Numbered from the stretch's first letter, positions 16,950 through 26,107 are shown. The stretch: DNA of 64,000 bases from SIG575 sp964507395 (GCA_964507395.1 CAZDQE010000005.1:1-64000); one strand, 5' to 3'. Notes: a model not told the origin generated them from the sequence alone. Program-made: numbers and translations.

Positions 16950-17384
16950 ATGAATAATCCATGCGAAAACATCTACAAAATGGCACGAAAACGTGCAGAC
17001 TTGAAGCGCGATCCTGCAGCTGAAGAACTCGGCATTGCAACGAGAACGCTTGACAAATATGAAAACTTTGAACTTCGTGTTCCTGATGATATCGTCAAAA
17101 GAATGTGCTACCTCTATGGTTATCCTTTTTTAGCTTGGCAGCACTTGAAGAATTCAGAACTCGGCATGTTTCTTCCTGATATCAAAGAAACCAACGTTCA
17201 GAGTGCGGCATTGAACATGGCTTCTGAATATATGCAGTTCGAAGCCACTTTCAAAACTATCATTTCTATTGTTGCCGATGGAAAAATCGACAAAAACGAA
17301 AAGGAAAGGTGGGAATTTCTTAAAAATGAAGTAAAAGACTTTGCATCAGCATTGTTGGATTTAACAACTGCTAAATCCGAATAG
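16950..17384 (+). CDS. Helix-turn-helix protein
   Basis: 144 residues. The N-terminal half looks like a helix-turn-helix (ELGIATRTLDKYENFELRVPDDIVKRM). The C-terminal half is helical and resembles the tail of phage XRE-type proteins (EATFKTIISIVADGKIDKNE). It probably regulates early genes. AAGGAG sits 10 bases before the ATG. Confidence 0.7.
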   Translation: MNNPCENIYKMARKRADLKRDPAAEELGIATRTLDKYENFELRVPDDIVKRMCYLYGYPFLAWQHLKNSELGMFLPDIKETNVQSAALNMASEYMQFEATFKTIISIVADGKIDKNEKERWEFLKNEVKDFASALLDLTTAKSE

Positions 17385-17429
17385 GGACAATCAACTGTTT
17401 AATAAAATTTAGAGAAAGGAGAGATATCT

Positions 17430-17606
17430 ATGGCGATCGTATATGTTGGTAAGACAGGGAATGCAACTGTCAAGATTGATGATGAATTCTGTAAAGGTCT
17501 TACTCCTGAATCCCCTGAGGTAAAAGAGATACTGAGAAGATGTGCTGAAATCGTAATAAATGACCGCGTACATCAAGCCATAGTATCGAAGAAAAAGAAT
17601 GCTTAA
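17430..17606 (+). CDS. Small hypothetical protein
   Basis: A 58-residue protein starting MAIVYVGKTGNATVKIDDE and ending VSKKKNA. AAGGAGAG precedes the ATG by 9 bases, and it overlaps the next gene by 8 bases. No family recognised; the short strand-rich N-terminus and helical C-terminus are all that can be said. Confidence 0.6.
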   Translation: MAIVYVGKTGNATVKIDDEFCKGLTPESPEVKEILRRCAEIVINDRVHQAIVSKKKNA

Positions 17607-18201
17607 ATGTAAGATTATATGTTTTGTAGTTGCAATAATCATGTTCATTGCAGGAGTGCCTTTTGCGGGATTTAATGCAGATACAACTGATGAACCGGTG
17701 TCAGGCAATGACTTTGATGAAACAGACACATCAGTTGTTGACGATGAAGTTTTGACTCTCAGGGTTACATATGATGTGCCCCTGGAGCAGGAAATTCAAA
17801 ATCATGTAGTTGAACTCTGTGAAATATATGAAATTGACCCCGTGCTGATATTTGCAGTAATTGAACAAGAAAGCCAGTACGACAGATACGCTGTAAATGC
17901 TCAGGAAAACTGTTTTGGCCTTATGCAAATTAAGACATGTAATTTGATACCTTATGGATTGGACAAGCCATTTGACCCCATAGAGAACACGAGAGTGGGG
18001 ATTCAGATACTTGCTGAACTTATCGACAAGTATGATGATATTGAAAAATCTCTTATGGCTTACCATTGTGGCGAATACGGAGCAAATCAGTTGTGGGAAC
18101 AGGGCATAACATCAGACGATTATACCGAATCTGTTCTTGATATCAGACAGACTATTCATGAGAAAGGATGCGTGTATTACTTTGAAGAAGATAAAGCATA
18201 A
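17599..18201 (+). CDS. Lytic transglycosylase (SLT domain) with N-terminal membrane/signal segment
   Basis: A 200-residue protein. Residues 1-25 form a signal peptide or anchor (MLKCKIICFVVAIIMFIAG). After an acidic linker, a soluble lytic transglycosylase domain runs from about 75: the catalytic glutamate is in AVIEQESQYD, followed by GLMQI and MAYHCG. It cleaves glycan strands of peptidoglycan outside the membrane. This is an odd place for such an enzyme: the early, not the lysis or tail, region. It overlaps the preceding small gene. Confidence 0.85.
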   Translation: MLKCKIICFVVAIIMFIAGVPFAGFNADTTDEPVSGNDFDETDTSVVDDEVLTLRVTYDVPLEQEIQNHVVELCEIYEIDPVLIFAVIEQESQYDRYAVNAQENCFGLMQIKTCNLIPYGLDKPFDPIENTRVGIQILAELIDKYDDIEKSLMAYHCGEYGANQLWEQGITSDDYTESVLDIRQTIHEKGCVYYFEEDKA

Positions 18202-18337
18202 ACCGTTAATGAATGCAAAACGCTCAGCTCTCAGAGAAGCCAAGCGTTTGTGTAAAGGAAAGCCTGATAGAGTAAGGCATCAGGTTTTCATTCAGTTGTG
18301 GGAAGCAAAACTTGCAACGATTGTAAGCGAAATTTAA
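18182..18337 (+). CDS. Small basic hypothetical protein
   Basis: About 51 residues, rich in Lys and Arg (NAKRSALREAKRLCKGKPDR), overlapping the end of the transglycosylase gene. A TTG at 18182 is tentatively chosen (GAAAGGA 13 bases upstream); an ATG at 18158 or 18209 is also possible. The basic helix suggests nucleic-acid binding, but nothing more can be supported. Confidence 0.45.
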   Translation: MKKIKHKPLMNAKRSALREAKRLCKGKPDRVRHQVFIQLWEAKLATIVSEI

Positions 18338-18352
18338 AGAAAGGAGAGAACT

Positions 18353-18589
18353 ATGTCAATCAGCTATGTATCAGATATCGTACATAATGATATCGAAAAT
18401 GTAAGCGAAGAAGAATTCAATATTGCACTCGGACAGGCTCTTCAAAAGCATGAAAGAATTATCATGCGTGAGGGTGATATGAACGGTGAAAGAATGAAAA
18501 CTGAATACTTCGCAGAGCTCGTTATTGAGCGTATAAGAGAAAACAGAGTTGCAAGTTTTTTCTTCAATAAAAATAGAGTGTGCTGCTAA
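18353..18589 (+). CDS. Hypothetical early protein
   Basis: 78 residues, acidic N-terminal half (VHNDIENVSEEEFN), ending with NRVCC. AAGGAGAG precedes the ATG. A hairpin GTGTGCTGCT/AGCA-AG-GCACAC spans its stop codon but lacks a T-run, so it is not a convincing terminator. Confidence 0.6.
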   Translation: MSISYVSDIVHNDIENVSEEEFNIALGQALQKHERIIMREGDMNGERMKTEYFAELVIERIRENRVASFFFNKNRVCC

Positions 18590-18685
18590 AAGCAAGGCAC
18601 ACCCAAAAACCGTAAACAAATTATAGCACTAAATCTATTAAAAATCAAGTTTTAATGTAATTTTATTAGGAAAGGAACAGTGAAA

Positions 18686-20662
18686 ATGAAATTATTGAAA
18701 CTTTCACTTACGAATTTTCAGGGAATTAAAAGTTTGTCTTTTGATTTTCTTGGTGGTCAATCAGCAACTATATACGGTGACAATGCTACAGGAAAGACCA
18801 CTGTATATAATGCAGTAACCTGGTTGCTTTTTGATAAAGCAAGTACAGCAGTAAAAAATTACACTCCTAAAACTAAGGGCACAGACGGTGATATTCACAA
18901 TTTGGAACACAGTTCTGAAGCTGTCTTTCAGCTTGATAGTGGCAGGGTAGTTACTTTGAAAAAGATATTCAAAGAAATTTATAAGAAGAAACGTGGGAGT
19001 GTCCATGAAGAGTTTGATGGACATACGACAGAGTATTATGTAGATGATGTTCCTGTAAAGGAAAAAGATTTTTCAGAAAATGTTTTGATTTTCTGTGGCG
19101 GCGATAGAGAAAAGCCTAAAATGCTTACCATGCCTGATTATTTCTCAGAACAGATTTCTTGGGAAGCAAGACGAAAGATTCTTCTTGATATTTGCGGAGA
19201 TATCAGTGACAGTGAAATCATTGAAGGCAATGAAGCTCTGAATGAATTGCCTGATTTTCTTCGAATTGTCGGAACAACCGAACAATATCACACACCCGAC
19301 GAATTTCAGAAAATGGCAAAAGCAAAGAAAGCAGAAATAAATAAACAGCTTGAGAGTATTCCCAGTAGAATCGACGAAGCAGAAAGAGCAGTACCTGATA
19401 CCACGGGTTTATATACTGAGGATATCAAAAGAACGATTGAAATTCTTTCTAAAAAGCTTGATGAACTCACTTTGAAAAAAAGCACAATGTTTACTAACGG
19501 AACAGCAACAGCCGAATTGCAAAGCAAAATAGCAGAGATTAAGACTAAACTTGCAGAGGGTAAAGCTCAGCATATTAAAGTTCAGAGCGAAAAGAATTCT
19601 GATATTGATGCAGATATCATCTTAGCAAAGAGAGATGTGTCCGAAGCAAAACGTAAAATTGAGGACATCAAGGAAGATATCCGAAGGGCTGAAACTCGAT
19701 ATCGGGGCCTTAATAAGCTTCGTGATGAATTGCTTGCTGAATATGAGAAAGTCAGCAATGAGAGGTGGGACGAGACTCAAACAGTATGTCCTACTTGCCA
19801 CCAATCACTTCCGACTGAGGAAATCGAGAAGATGCTCGAAGAGTTTAACCTGAATAAGAGCAAAAAACTTGAGAACATCAATCAACGTGGAAAGACAGAA
19901 GCAAGTAAAACTGAGATTACAGAACTTGAAAAGAGAATTTCTACTCTTAAAATTGACCTTGAAACGACTGAGCAGAAGAAAAGAGATTTGGAGTCAATTG
20001 TTGCCGAACTTGAAACAAGGCGTGTTCCTCTTGTGCCTTATGAAACTACTGAAGAATATGCAAGTTTTACAACAGAAATTGCCAAACTTGAAATAAAAAT
20101 TGCAGATGAAGTCAATTGTAAATCTGAAGCGGTAGATGCTGTTGAACGGGAAATTATGGCTGTCAAAGAAGCAATTCGTGCAGAGCAGGATAAACAAATG
20201 CGTCTGAGTTTGGCTGAACAACAGTATAAGCGTATCGCAGAACTCGAAGAAACAGAAAAGCATCTTGCTGCTGAATTTGAAGAACTTGAAAAAGGTATCT
20301 ATCTTTGTGAAGTTTTTATAAAAACAAAGGTTTCAGCTTTAAATGACCGAATAAATGAAAAATTCAAAAATGTTCGTTTCCGTCTTTTCCAGGAGCAGAT
20401 AAACGGCGGATTAAAAGAAGACTGTGAGGTAATGATTCCAACAGCCGACGGTCGTATGGTTCCTTATTCTTTTGCAAATAACGCTGCAAGGATTAACGCT
20501 GGTCTTGAAATTATCGGAATTCTTTCAGAACATTGGGGTTTGAAAATGCCTGTGTTTGTTGACAACGCAGAAAGTGTTACAAAGTTGCTTGAAACGAACA
20601 CTCAGACAATTCGCTTAGTGGTGAGCGAATCAGATAAAGCACTCAGAATTGAAATAAAATAA
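18686..20662 (+). CDS. Rad50/SbcC-like SMC-type ATPase
   Basis: A 658-residue ABC-type ATPase of the RecN/SbcC/Rad50 group. Walker A is GDNATGKTT near residue 33. Long coiled-coil arms flank a CxxC zinc hook (CPTCHQ, about residue 367). The C-terminal lobe has a Walker B-like VFVDNAE (about 623). Such proteins process DNA ends. Here it sits directly before recT, so it probably belongs to the phage recombination module in place of a RecE-type exonuclease. ATG at 18686 is chosen (AAAGGA nine bases upstream) over a GTG two codons earlier. Confidence 0.85.
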   Translation: MKLLKLSLTNFQGIKSLSFDFLGGQSATIYGDNATGKTTVYNAVTWLLFDKASTAVKNYTPKTKGTDGDIHNLEHSSEAVFQLDSGRVVTLKKIFKEIYKKKRGSVHEEFDGHTTEYYVDDVPVKEKDFSENVLIFCGGDREKPKMLTMPDYFSEQISWEARRKILLDICGDISDSEIIEGNEALNELPDFLRIVGTTEQYHTPDEFQKMAKAKKAEINKQLESIPSRIDEAERAVPDTTGLYTEDIKRTIEILSKKLDELTLKKSTMFTNGTATAELQSKIAEIKTKLAEGKAQHIKVQSEKNSDIDADIILAKRDVSEAKRKIEDIKEDIRRAETRYRGLNKLRDELLAEYEKVSNERWDETQTVCPTCHQSLPTEEIEKMLEEFNLNKSKKLENINQRGKTEASKTEITELEKRISTLKIDLETTEQKKRDLESIVAELETRRVPLVPYETTEEYASFTTEIAKLEIKIADEVNCKSEAVDAVEREIMAVKEAIRAEQDKQMRLSLAEQQYKRIAELEETEKHLAAEFEELEKGIYLCEVFIKTKVSALNDRINEKFKNVRFRLFQEQINGGLKEDCEVMIPTADGRMVPYSFANNAARINAGLEIIGILSEHWGLKMPVFVDNAESVTKLLETNTQTIRLVVSESDKALRIEIK

Positions 20663-20682
20663 AATATAAGGAGAAGATTACT

Positions 20683-21729
20683 ATGTCAGAAAACAAACAG
20701 CTCACACCTACACAGGAAAGTGAAACTAAAAATGAACAACTTGCAGCAAGCGAAAGATTTACCAATCAGGTATATAAGGAATTCGGTAACAGCGTTTCTG
20801 GTGTTCTGTCGGTAACAGACTATCAGAGAACACTTATTCAGGGATACTTTATTGTGATTGACCGTGCGCTTAAAAACGCAGAAGAAGAACGCTTGCGTAA
20901 AAACGCTGCAAATACCGACCACAAATATGATAATGAGCTTCCTGTTAATTGGAACACAATTAACCTTACAGACCTCGCACTTGACTTAGTCAGATATGCA
21001 AAAATCGGTCTTGATATGACTCAGGAAAATATGCTTTTTCCTGTGCCTTACAAAAACAAAAAGAAAAATAATTATGATATTACTCTTATGGAAGGCTACA
21101 ATGGAAAAATATATATTGCTGAAAAATACGGACTTGATGTACCGATACATGTTACTGTGGAAGTTGTTTACAGTTCGGATATATTCAAACCTATCAAGAA
21201 AAGCAGGCTCAGTCCTATTGATAGTTATGAATTTGAAATTGTAAATCCTTTCAACAGAGGCAAGATTGTTGGCGGATTTGCTTATCATGAGTTTGAGGAC
21301 CCAACCAAAAATAAACTCATCATTATGACAATGGCTGATATCGAAAAACGTAAACCTAAGTACGCAAGTGCTAATTTTTGGGGCGGAACCAAGATTGAAA
21401 AAGTCAATGGAAAAACCGAAGAAGTCGAGTGTGAAGGATGGCTTCATGAAATGGTATATAAAACTATCGTCAGAGAAGCTTACGGTGCAAGACAGATACC
21501 GAGAGACCCAAAAAAAATCGACGATAACTATCAGTACATAAAAATGCGTGAGGCACATTATGCAGAAATTGAAGCAATGGCTGAGATAGAAGCAAATGCA
21601 AATCAGAAACTGATTGATACTACCCTGGTAACAAACGAAATTACTATCGGTTCTTCAGAAAAAGCAAATATGTCTGCAGGCATAAATTCTGATGCGTCCT
21701 CAACAGTTTCAGATGGACCTGATTTCTAA
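20683..21729 (+). CDS. recT: RecT-family single-strand annealing protein
   Basis: A 348-residue RecT homologue that coats single-stranded DNA and anneals complementary strands in phage recombination. The family core runs from about residue 75 to 260 (WNTINLTDLALDLVRYAKIGLD, YNGKIYIAEKYGLD, HEMVYKTIVREAYG). The acidic tail fits the family. AAGGAG precedes the ATG. It overlaps the MBL-fold gene by one base. Confidence 0.9.
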   Translation: MSENKQLTPTQESETKNEQLAASERFTNQVYKEFGNSVSGVLSVTDYQRTLIQGYFIVIDRALKNAEEERLRKNAANTDHKYDNELPVNWNTINLTDLALDLVRYAKIGLDMTQENMLFPVPYKNKKKNNYDITLMEGYNGKIYIAEKYGLDVPIHVTVEVVYSSDIFKPIKKSRLSPIDSYEFEIVNPFNRGKIVGGFAYHEFEDPTKNKLIIMTMADIEKRKPKYASANFWGGTKIEKVNGKTEEVECEGWLHEMVYKTIVREAYGARQIPRDPKKIDDNYQYIKMREAHYAEIEAMAEIEANANQKLIDTTLVTNEITIGSSEKANMSAGINSDASSTVSDGPDF

Positions 21730-22430
21730 TGGAAATAAAGATAATAGCATCAGGAAGCAAAGGAAATGCTTATCGGATAAGTGATGGTAAAACATCTATT
21801 TTGTTGGATGCAGGAGTTTCAATAAAGACAATTCAAAAAGCATTGAATTTTAAAATACATGATTTGTCGGGGTGTCTTATATCTCACAAACACGGCGACC
21901 ATGTTTTAGCAGCAAAAGATTTAGCAAAAGCTGGTGTGAATATTTATACGAGCCAGGGTACTATATGTGCCTGTTCATTAAAAGGGCATCGAATAAAAAG
22001 GATAGAGGCACTGAATGAAATCACAATAGGTACCTTTAAAGTTCTGCCCTTTGATGTGCAGCATGATGCTCCTGAACCGTTAGGTTTTTTAATTTCATCG
22101 ATTGTTACTTGTGAAAAACTCTTATATTTTACAGATACTTATTATCTGAAATATTGTTTTAAAGGACTTACACATATCATGGGTGAGTGTAATTATTCAC
22201 AAGAAATAATTGAATATAACGTAAAAATGGGATATATCCCCGAGATTTTTGTACAACGACTTGTCAAAAGTCACATGAGTATTGACCATTTTACTGAATT
22301 GTTAAAGGCAAATGACTTAAGTAAATTAAAGCAGATATATTTGTTGCATTTAAGTGATAACAACAGTAATGCTGAACAGTTTAAAGAAAAGGTTCAAAAA
22401 TTGACAGGTGTTGAAGTATATGTCTGCTAA
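21729..22430 (+). CDS. MBL-fold metallohydrolase
   Basis: A 233-residue metallo-beta-lactamase-fold protein with the metal motif SHKHGDHV (HxHxDH) and further ligands in QHDAPEP and SHMSIDH. It resembles the YycJ/WalJ-type nuclease-like group. Its tight coupling with recT (TAATG) suggests a nuclease function in recombination, but the substrate is not proven. Confidence 0.82.
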   Translation: MEIKIIASGSKGNAYRISDGKTSILLDAGVSIKTIQKALNFKIHDLSGCLISHKHGDHVLAAKDLAKAGVNIYTSQGTICACSLKGHRIKRIEALNEITIGTFKVLPFDVQHDAPEPLGFLISSIVTCEKLLYFTDTYYLKYCFKGLTHIMGECNYSQEIIEYNVKMGYIPEIFVQRLVKSHMSIDHFTELLKANDLSKLKQIYLLHLSDNNSNAEQFKEKVQKLTGVEVYVC

Positions 22431-22446
22431 AAAGTAAAGGATAACT

Positions 22447-23097
22447 ATGATAGTAACTGGAAAGATATTGCAATACGACGGCGAAAATTTATTGCTTTCA
22501 CTTAGTAGCAGTATAGAACGAGAACTTATAAAAAAACATATAGGTTCAGTTGAACTGCGCTTGAATGACGGCAGGACAATTTCTGCAGACCAACGTAAAA
22601 AAATCTTTGCTATCATCAGAGATATATCTCTGATGAGTGGACACGAGCCTGAATACCTTAAACAACTTATGAAATGGGATTTCTGCTCAGAGTCTGGTTA
22701 TGACTGGTTCAGCCTTTCAGATGTCGACATGACAACGGCGAGTGAGTTTATTACTTATTTAATCGCATTTTGTTTTAATTACAATGTGCCGACAAGAGAT
22801 ACATTGTTAAATCGAACTGACGATATAAGTAAATATCTTTACCTTTGTCTTGAACATCGTAAATGTGCCATTTGCAATAAAAAAGCAGAGGTTCATCATG
22901 TTGACCGTATAGGTATGGGAGCTGACAGAGAAAAAATAGTCCACGTAGGACTTGAGGCAATAGCACTCTGTCACGAACATCACATGGAAGCTCATTTGAG
23001 AGAAAAAGAGCTCTTCAAGGAGTTTTTTATATACGGTATAAAACTTGATGAATACCTCTGCAAATGCCTCAGTTTGAATACAAAAAGCAGGAGGTGA
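22447..23097 (+). CDS. Phage HNH-type nuclease-like protein
   Basis: A 216-residue protein matching the putative HNHc nuclease family found in Firmicutes phages. The C-terminal zinc/HNH core is CAICNKKAEVHHVDR ... LCHEHHMEAH. The N-terminal half is family-specific. It lies in the recombination/replication cluster. Endonuclease activity is inferred from the motif. Confidence 0.8.
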   Translation: MIVTGKILQYDGENLLLSLSSSIERELIKKHIGSVELRLNDGRTISADQRKKIFAIIRDISLMSGHEPEYLKQLMKWDFCSESGYDWFSLSDVDMTTASEFITYLIAFCFNYNVPTRDTLLNRTDDISKYLYLCLEHRKCAICNKKAEVHHVDRIGMGADREKIVHVGLEAIALCHEHHMEAHLREKELFKEFFIYGIKLDEYLCKCLSLNTKSRR

Positions 23098-23101
23098 TTG
23101 A

Positions 23102-23998
23102 TTGTCTCGTCCATTAAAGGATGGGGTTGATTATTTTCCGTTCGATACGAACTTTTATGCAGATGATAAAGTTCGATTGTTGAGAGCGGAATTCGGGGCA
23201 AAAGGAATGTACACACTTCATTACCTTTTGTGTGAGATATACGGAAAAAATGGATACTTTATTCAATGGGACAAAAGCAGGTGCTTCCTTGTGTCAGACG
23301 GTGCAGGTTGTGGTTGCAGTCCCGACTACATAAGCGAGTTTGTCGCCGGGTGTGTTCGGTGTTCTTTCTTTGATGAAAGGGTGCTTAATATGTTTGGTGT
23401 ACTGACATCAGCGGGTATCCAGCGGAGATTCATGCGAATGCTGAAAAACCGTGATGGAATAGAAATTATCAGAGAATACTGGCTGTTGGATGAAACATCA
23501 AAAAAAGATGTTCCACAGGGTGTTCTTAATAAGCTTACTTTTAAAACACTTAAAAGTTCTTGTAACCCCGATAAAAGTTCTTGTAACCCCGATAAAAGTT
23601 CTGATAACTCACAAAGTAAAGAAAAGAAAAGTAAAGTAAATAAAAATAATAATATTTGCTCAGAGCAGGACGAGCCTGCTCATGAGCCAGTGACACAGCT
23701 TTTGCTGATTGATGATTCATGGTATCCGATATACAAAGAAGATGTTGACATGTGGCAAGATGCATACCCATTAGTCGATATAATTGCTGAACTTAAAAGA
23801 ATGAATGTATGGTTTGATGCCAATCTCAAAAAGAGAAAAACATCAAGAGGAATTCGTAGTTGTATTAACAAATGGATGGCTCGATGTCAGGATAAAGGTG
23901 GTTCTTCAAACTATGGTATAACTGCAAAATCACAACAAAACTACAACGATGCAACGCGATATCAAAATGAGAAGGCAGGTGATATAAGTGAGTTTTAA
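23102..23998 (+). CDS. Replication initiator-like protein (DUF4373/DnaD-like) with internal repeats
   Basis: A 298-residue protein. The N-terminal ~130 residues match the DUF4373 (Lin1244/Lin1753) domain of phage replisome organizers (YFPFDTNFYADDKVRLL). A repeat linker KSSCNPD x2.6 and a lysine-rich stretch follow (about 150-185), then a C-terminal DnaD-like helical part. It is followed by a DnaC-type loader, the usual order for an initiator/loader pair. TTG start with AGGAGG seven bases upstream. The 21-base DNA repeats inside may be origin iterons. Confidence 0.8.
   Translation: MSRPLKDGVDYFPFDTNFYADDKVRLLRAEFGAKGMYTLHYLLCEIYGKNGYFIQWDKSRCFLVSDGAGCGCSPDYISEFVAGCVRCSFFDERVLNMFGVLTSAGIQRRFMRMLKNRDGIEIIREYWLLDETSKKDVPQGVLNKLTFKTLKSSCNPDKSSCNPDKSSDNSQSKEKKSKVNKNNNICSEQDEPAHEPVTQLLLIDDSWYPIYKEDVDMWQDAYPLVDIIAELKRMNVWFDANLKKRKTSRGIRSCINKWMARCQDKGGSSNYGITAKSQQNYNDATRYQNEKAGDISEF
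23552..23608 (+). repeat. 21-base direct repeats in the initiator gene
   Basis: Two perfect copies of a 21-base unit (23552-23572 and 23573-23593) and a partial third (23594-23608). They code KSSCNPD and keep frame. Iterons inside an initiator gene are known for lambda O, so a phage origin here is possible. Confidence 0.75.
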
Positions 23999-24770
23999 AG
24001 ATAAAAATGGTGTTGACTCTTCTCAGGGTATGCTTGATGTTTCAACAGGTAAACACTGTTCTGTTTGTGGTGAGGAACTCTTTGAAAGATGTGTCTGGGG
24101 TGGCTTAAAAATTCCACTTCCGTGCTCCTGCAAAAAGGAAAGGTTTGCAGAAGAACAACGTGCAAAAGAAGAAAGAGAGAAATTTCAAAAAGAGTACATG
24201 ATAAAAGAGCTGTATAAAAATAGCGGTATGCCACCGAAAGAACTCAAAGAAACTTTTGAAAATTTCACACCACGTCCCGGAACTGAAAATGCACTTAAGG
24301 CAGCCAAGCGATTTGCAGCAAAAGCTCCAAAGGTGTCAAAGGGTATTTTATTCATGGGTACCTGCGGAAGCGGAAAAACTCACCTTGCAGCTGCAATAGG
24401 CAAAGAAGTAATGAACAAAGGATATTCTGTAAAGTTTATTACAGCAAGTGATTTTTACAAAAACATAAGAGCCACTTTCTCTGAAAACACCACAACAGAA
24501 AAAGATGTCATTATGCCATTAGTTAAATGCAGATTGTTGATTGTTGATGAAATTGGCGCTACTGCACCGACAGCCTTTTCAAAATCGGAGTTTCATAACC
24601 TTATCGATATGAGACTGAGATATGAGAGACCGACAATTTTGACAACAAACCTTACTACCGAGGAACTTGCACAAGCTTTTGATAGTCGGACTGTTGACAG
24701 ATTTTCTGAGGGTTTTGTGAATGTAATAATTACAGCTGATTCATACCGGCGAAAGGGAGCAGGGCAATGA
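23988..24770 (+). CDS. DnaC-type helicase loader ATPase
   Basis: A 260-residue AAA+ protein. An N-terminal cysteine cluster (CSVCGEELFERC, CSC) precedes Walker A GTCGSGKTH (about 121-129), Walker B LLIVDEIG (about 182-189) and a sensor region TILTTNLT. It loads the replicative helicase at the phage origin. GTG start with GGCAGGTGA upstream; it overlaps the initiator gene by 11 bases. Confidence 0.9.
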   Translation: MSFKDKNGVDSSQGMLDVSTGKHCSVCGEELFERCVWGGLKIPLPCSCKKERFAEEQRAKEEREKFQKEYMIKELYKNSGMPPKELKETFENFTPRPGTENALKAAKRFAAKAPKVSKGILFMGTCGSGKTHLAAAIGKEVMNKGYSVKFITASDFYKNIRATFSENTTTEKDVIMPLVKCRLLIVDEIGATAPTAFSKSEFHNLIDMRLRYERPTILTTNLTTEELAQAFDSRTVDRFSEGFVNVIITADSYRRKGAGQ

Positions 24771-25597
24771 GTAAGAAAACGGCACCGTTCATTGTCGATT
24801 CCTGCAAGTGCATGATTGATAAGTTGAAACACTTAGGTGCAAACCACTCAATATGGAATGTGTTTGAGGATTGGCTGAGGATATCAGCAATATCAATAAG
24901 CAACACAGTCGATTGGGGAAATCAGACTGTCAGAGAAAAGGACTACCTCGAAACTATCAAGAAATATACACCCAAAGAACAAGAGTTGCTGGCTGACCTT
25001 TTCAAAGAACTGATACATTCTCTTGAAAATGAGTTAACAAGAAATGGTCCTACTGATTTGCTTGCTCGTGTGTTCCGTGGTTTGGAATTACATAACAAGT
25101 ATCACGGGCAGTTCTTTACACCATTTCATGTGTGCGAGTTTATGGGACATATTTCATTAGGTGACGGCGGTGAAGCAGGAAACAGAGTAGGTGAGGCGCT
25201 ATCTGAAAAAGGTTACATTTCAGTGTGTGAACCATGTGTTGGTTCAGGTGGAATGGTCCTCGGTCTTGCCAATGCAATGCATTCTCAGAAGATGAACTAC
25301 TGTGAACAGATGGTCGCATATTGTTGTGACATCGATATCAAATGTGTTCACATGGCTTACCTGCAGTTATCACTTTATGGAATACCTGCTGTGATTACAC
25401 ATGGTAATAGTTTGACCTTAGAAACATGGTCAACTTGGTACACACCGGCATATATGCTTGGCTTGTGGCCGATTAAAGAGAGAGCACCCACTATCGAACA
25501 CATGAGCGAAATTACAAAAGAAAAGACACCGATTGCGGCGCCGAAAGAAGAAATAACCTTGGTCGAGAGCAAAAACGGCCAACTATCATTATTCTGA
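24767..25597 (+). CDS. N6-adenine methylase-like protein with altered motif IV and a clamp-binding tail
   Basis: A 276-residue protein resembling the core of type I (HsdM) N6-adenine methyltransferases: motif X-like GQFFTPFHVCEFMG (about 112-125) and SAM-binding motif I VCEPCVGSGGM (about 153-163). The catalytic NPPF/Y expected after GNSL is absent, replaced by WYTPAYMLG, so methyl transfer is uncertain. The last residues, GQLSLF, are a textbook sliding-clamp-binding peptide. It overlaps dnaC by ATGA. It could be a clamp-tethered DNA-binding protein or an atypical methylase. Confidence 0.75.
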   Translation: MSKKTAPFIVDSCKCMIDKLKHLGANHSIWNVFEDWLRISAISISNTVDWGNQTVREKDYLETIKKYTPKEQELLADLFKELIHSLENELTRNGPTDLLARVFRGLELHNKYHGQFFTPFHVCEFMGHISLGDGGEAGNRVGEALSEKGYISVCEPCVGSGGMVLGLANAMHSQKMNYCEQMVAYCCDIDIKCVHMAYLQLSLYGIPAVITHGNSLTLETWSTWYTPAYMLGLWPIKERAPTIEHMSEITKEKTPIAAPKEEITLVESKNGQLSLF

Positions 25598-25610
25598 AAG
25601 GAAGGTAATA

Positions 25611-26096
25611 ATGGATAATTTATTCAACATTTTTGATGAGGGCAAAGATTTTCAGAAACTCGCCATTGAGAAAATCAATGCAGAATCAAAAGACTATAAG
25701 GGCGACAAGTACGGAAATGCAGTTCACAGCTATGTTGCCAACACTTTGAGAGAGTTCTGTGAAAAAGACAAGAAATTTGCAGAAGTTGTCTATAAGACAA
25801 AACGCAGCTTTTCAGATTGCATTTCTGAAATTATGAAAGGTTGTGGCAGTCACATTTCAGATATCGAAGTATATCGCAGAGCAGCAAAATTTTATTTTCC
25901 GAATTCTGAGGTTGAATTTGTAATGACGATAACGCTCGTAGGTGATGAGCCTGATGAAAAGTATCTTAACAAAGAACCGAAAAAGAAGCCAGAAGAAAAG
26001 AAGCAGGATAGTAAAGATCAGAAGAAACCTGAGAGCAAGACAAGTAAACCCGAAAAGAAAAAAGAAGCTGAAATCATTCAGATTTCATTGTTCTGA
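25611..26096 (+). CDS. PcfK-like protein with a C-terminal clamp-binding motif
   Basis: 161 residues. The first ~105 match PcfK, a small protein named from the conjugative plasmid pCF10 (GDKYGNAVHSYVANTLREFC, YRRAAKFYFPNSEVEF). A Lys/Glu-rich tail follows and ends IQISLF, a likely sliding-clamp-binding pentapeptide (QISLF). Its function in phages is unknown. It is followed by the PcfJ homologue, which keeps the plasmid gene order. GAAAGGAAGG precedes the ATG. Confidence 0.82.
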   Translation: MDNLFNIFDEGKDFQKLAIEKINAESKDYKGDKYGNAVHSYVANTLREFCEKDKKFAEVVYKTKRSFSDCISEIMKGCGSHISDIEVYRRAAKFYFPNSEVEFVMTITLVGDEPDEKYLNKEPKKKPEEKKQDSKDQKKPESKTSKPEKKKEAEIIQISLF

Positions 26097-26107
26097 GGTG
26101 AATAAAG

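Noticed and set aside
18578..18602. Terminator at the end of the 18353-18589 gene
   Set aside because: The hairpin has a bulge and no T-run follows it; the next gene starts about 80 bases on.
23552..23608. Possible CRISPR array
   Set aside because: The repeats are contiguous with no spacers, and they code in frame within the initiator gene.
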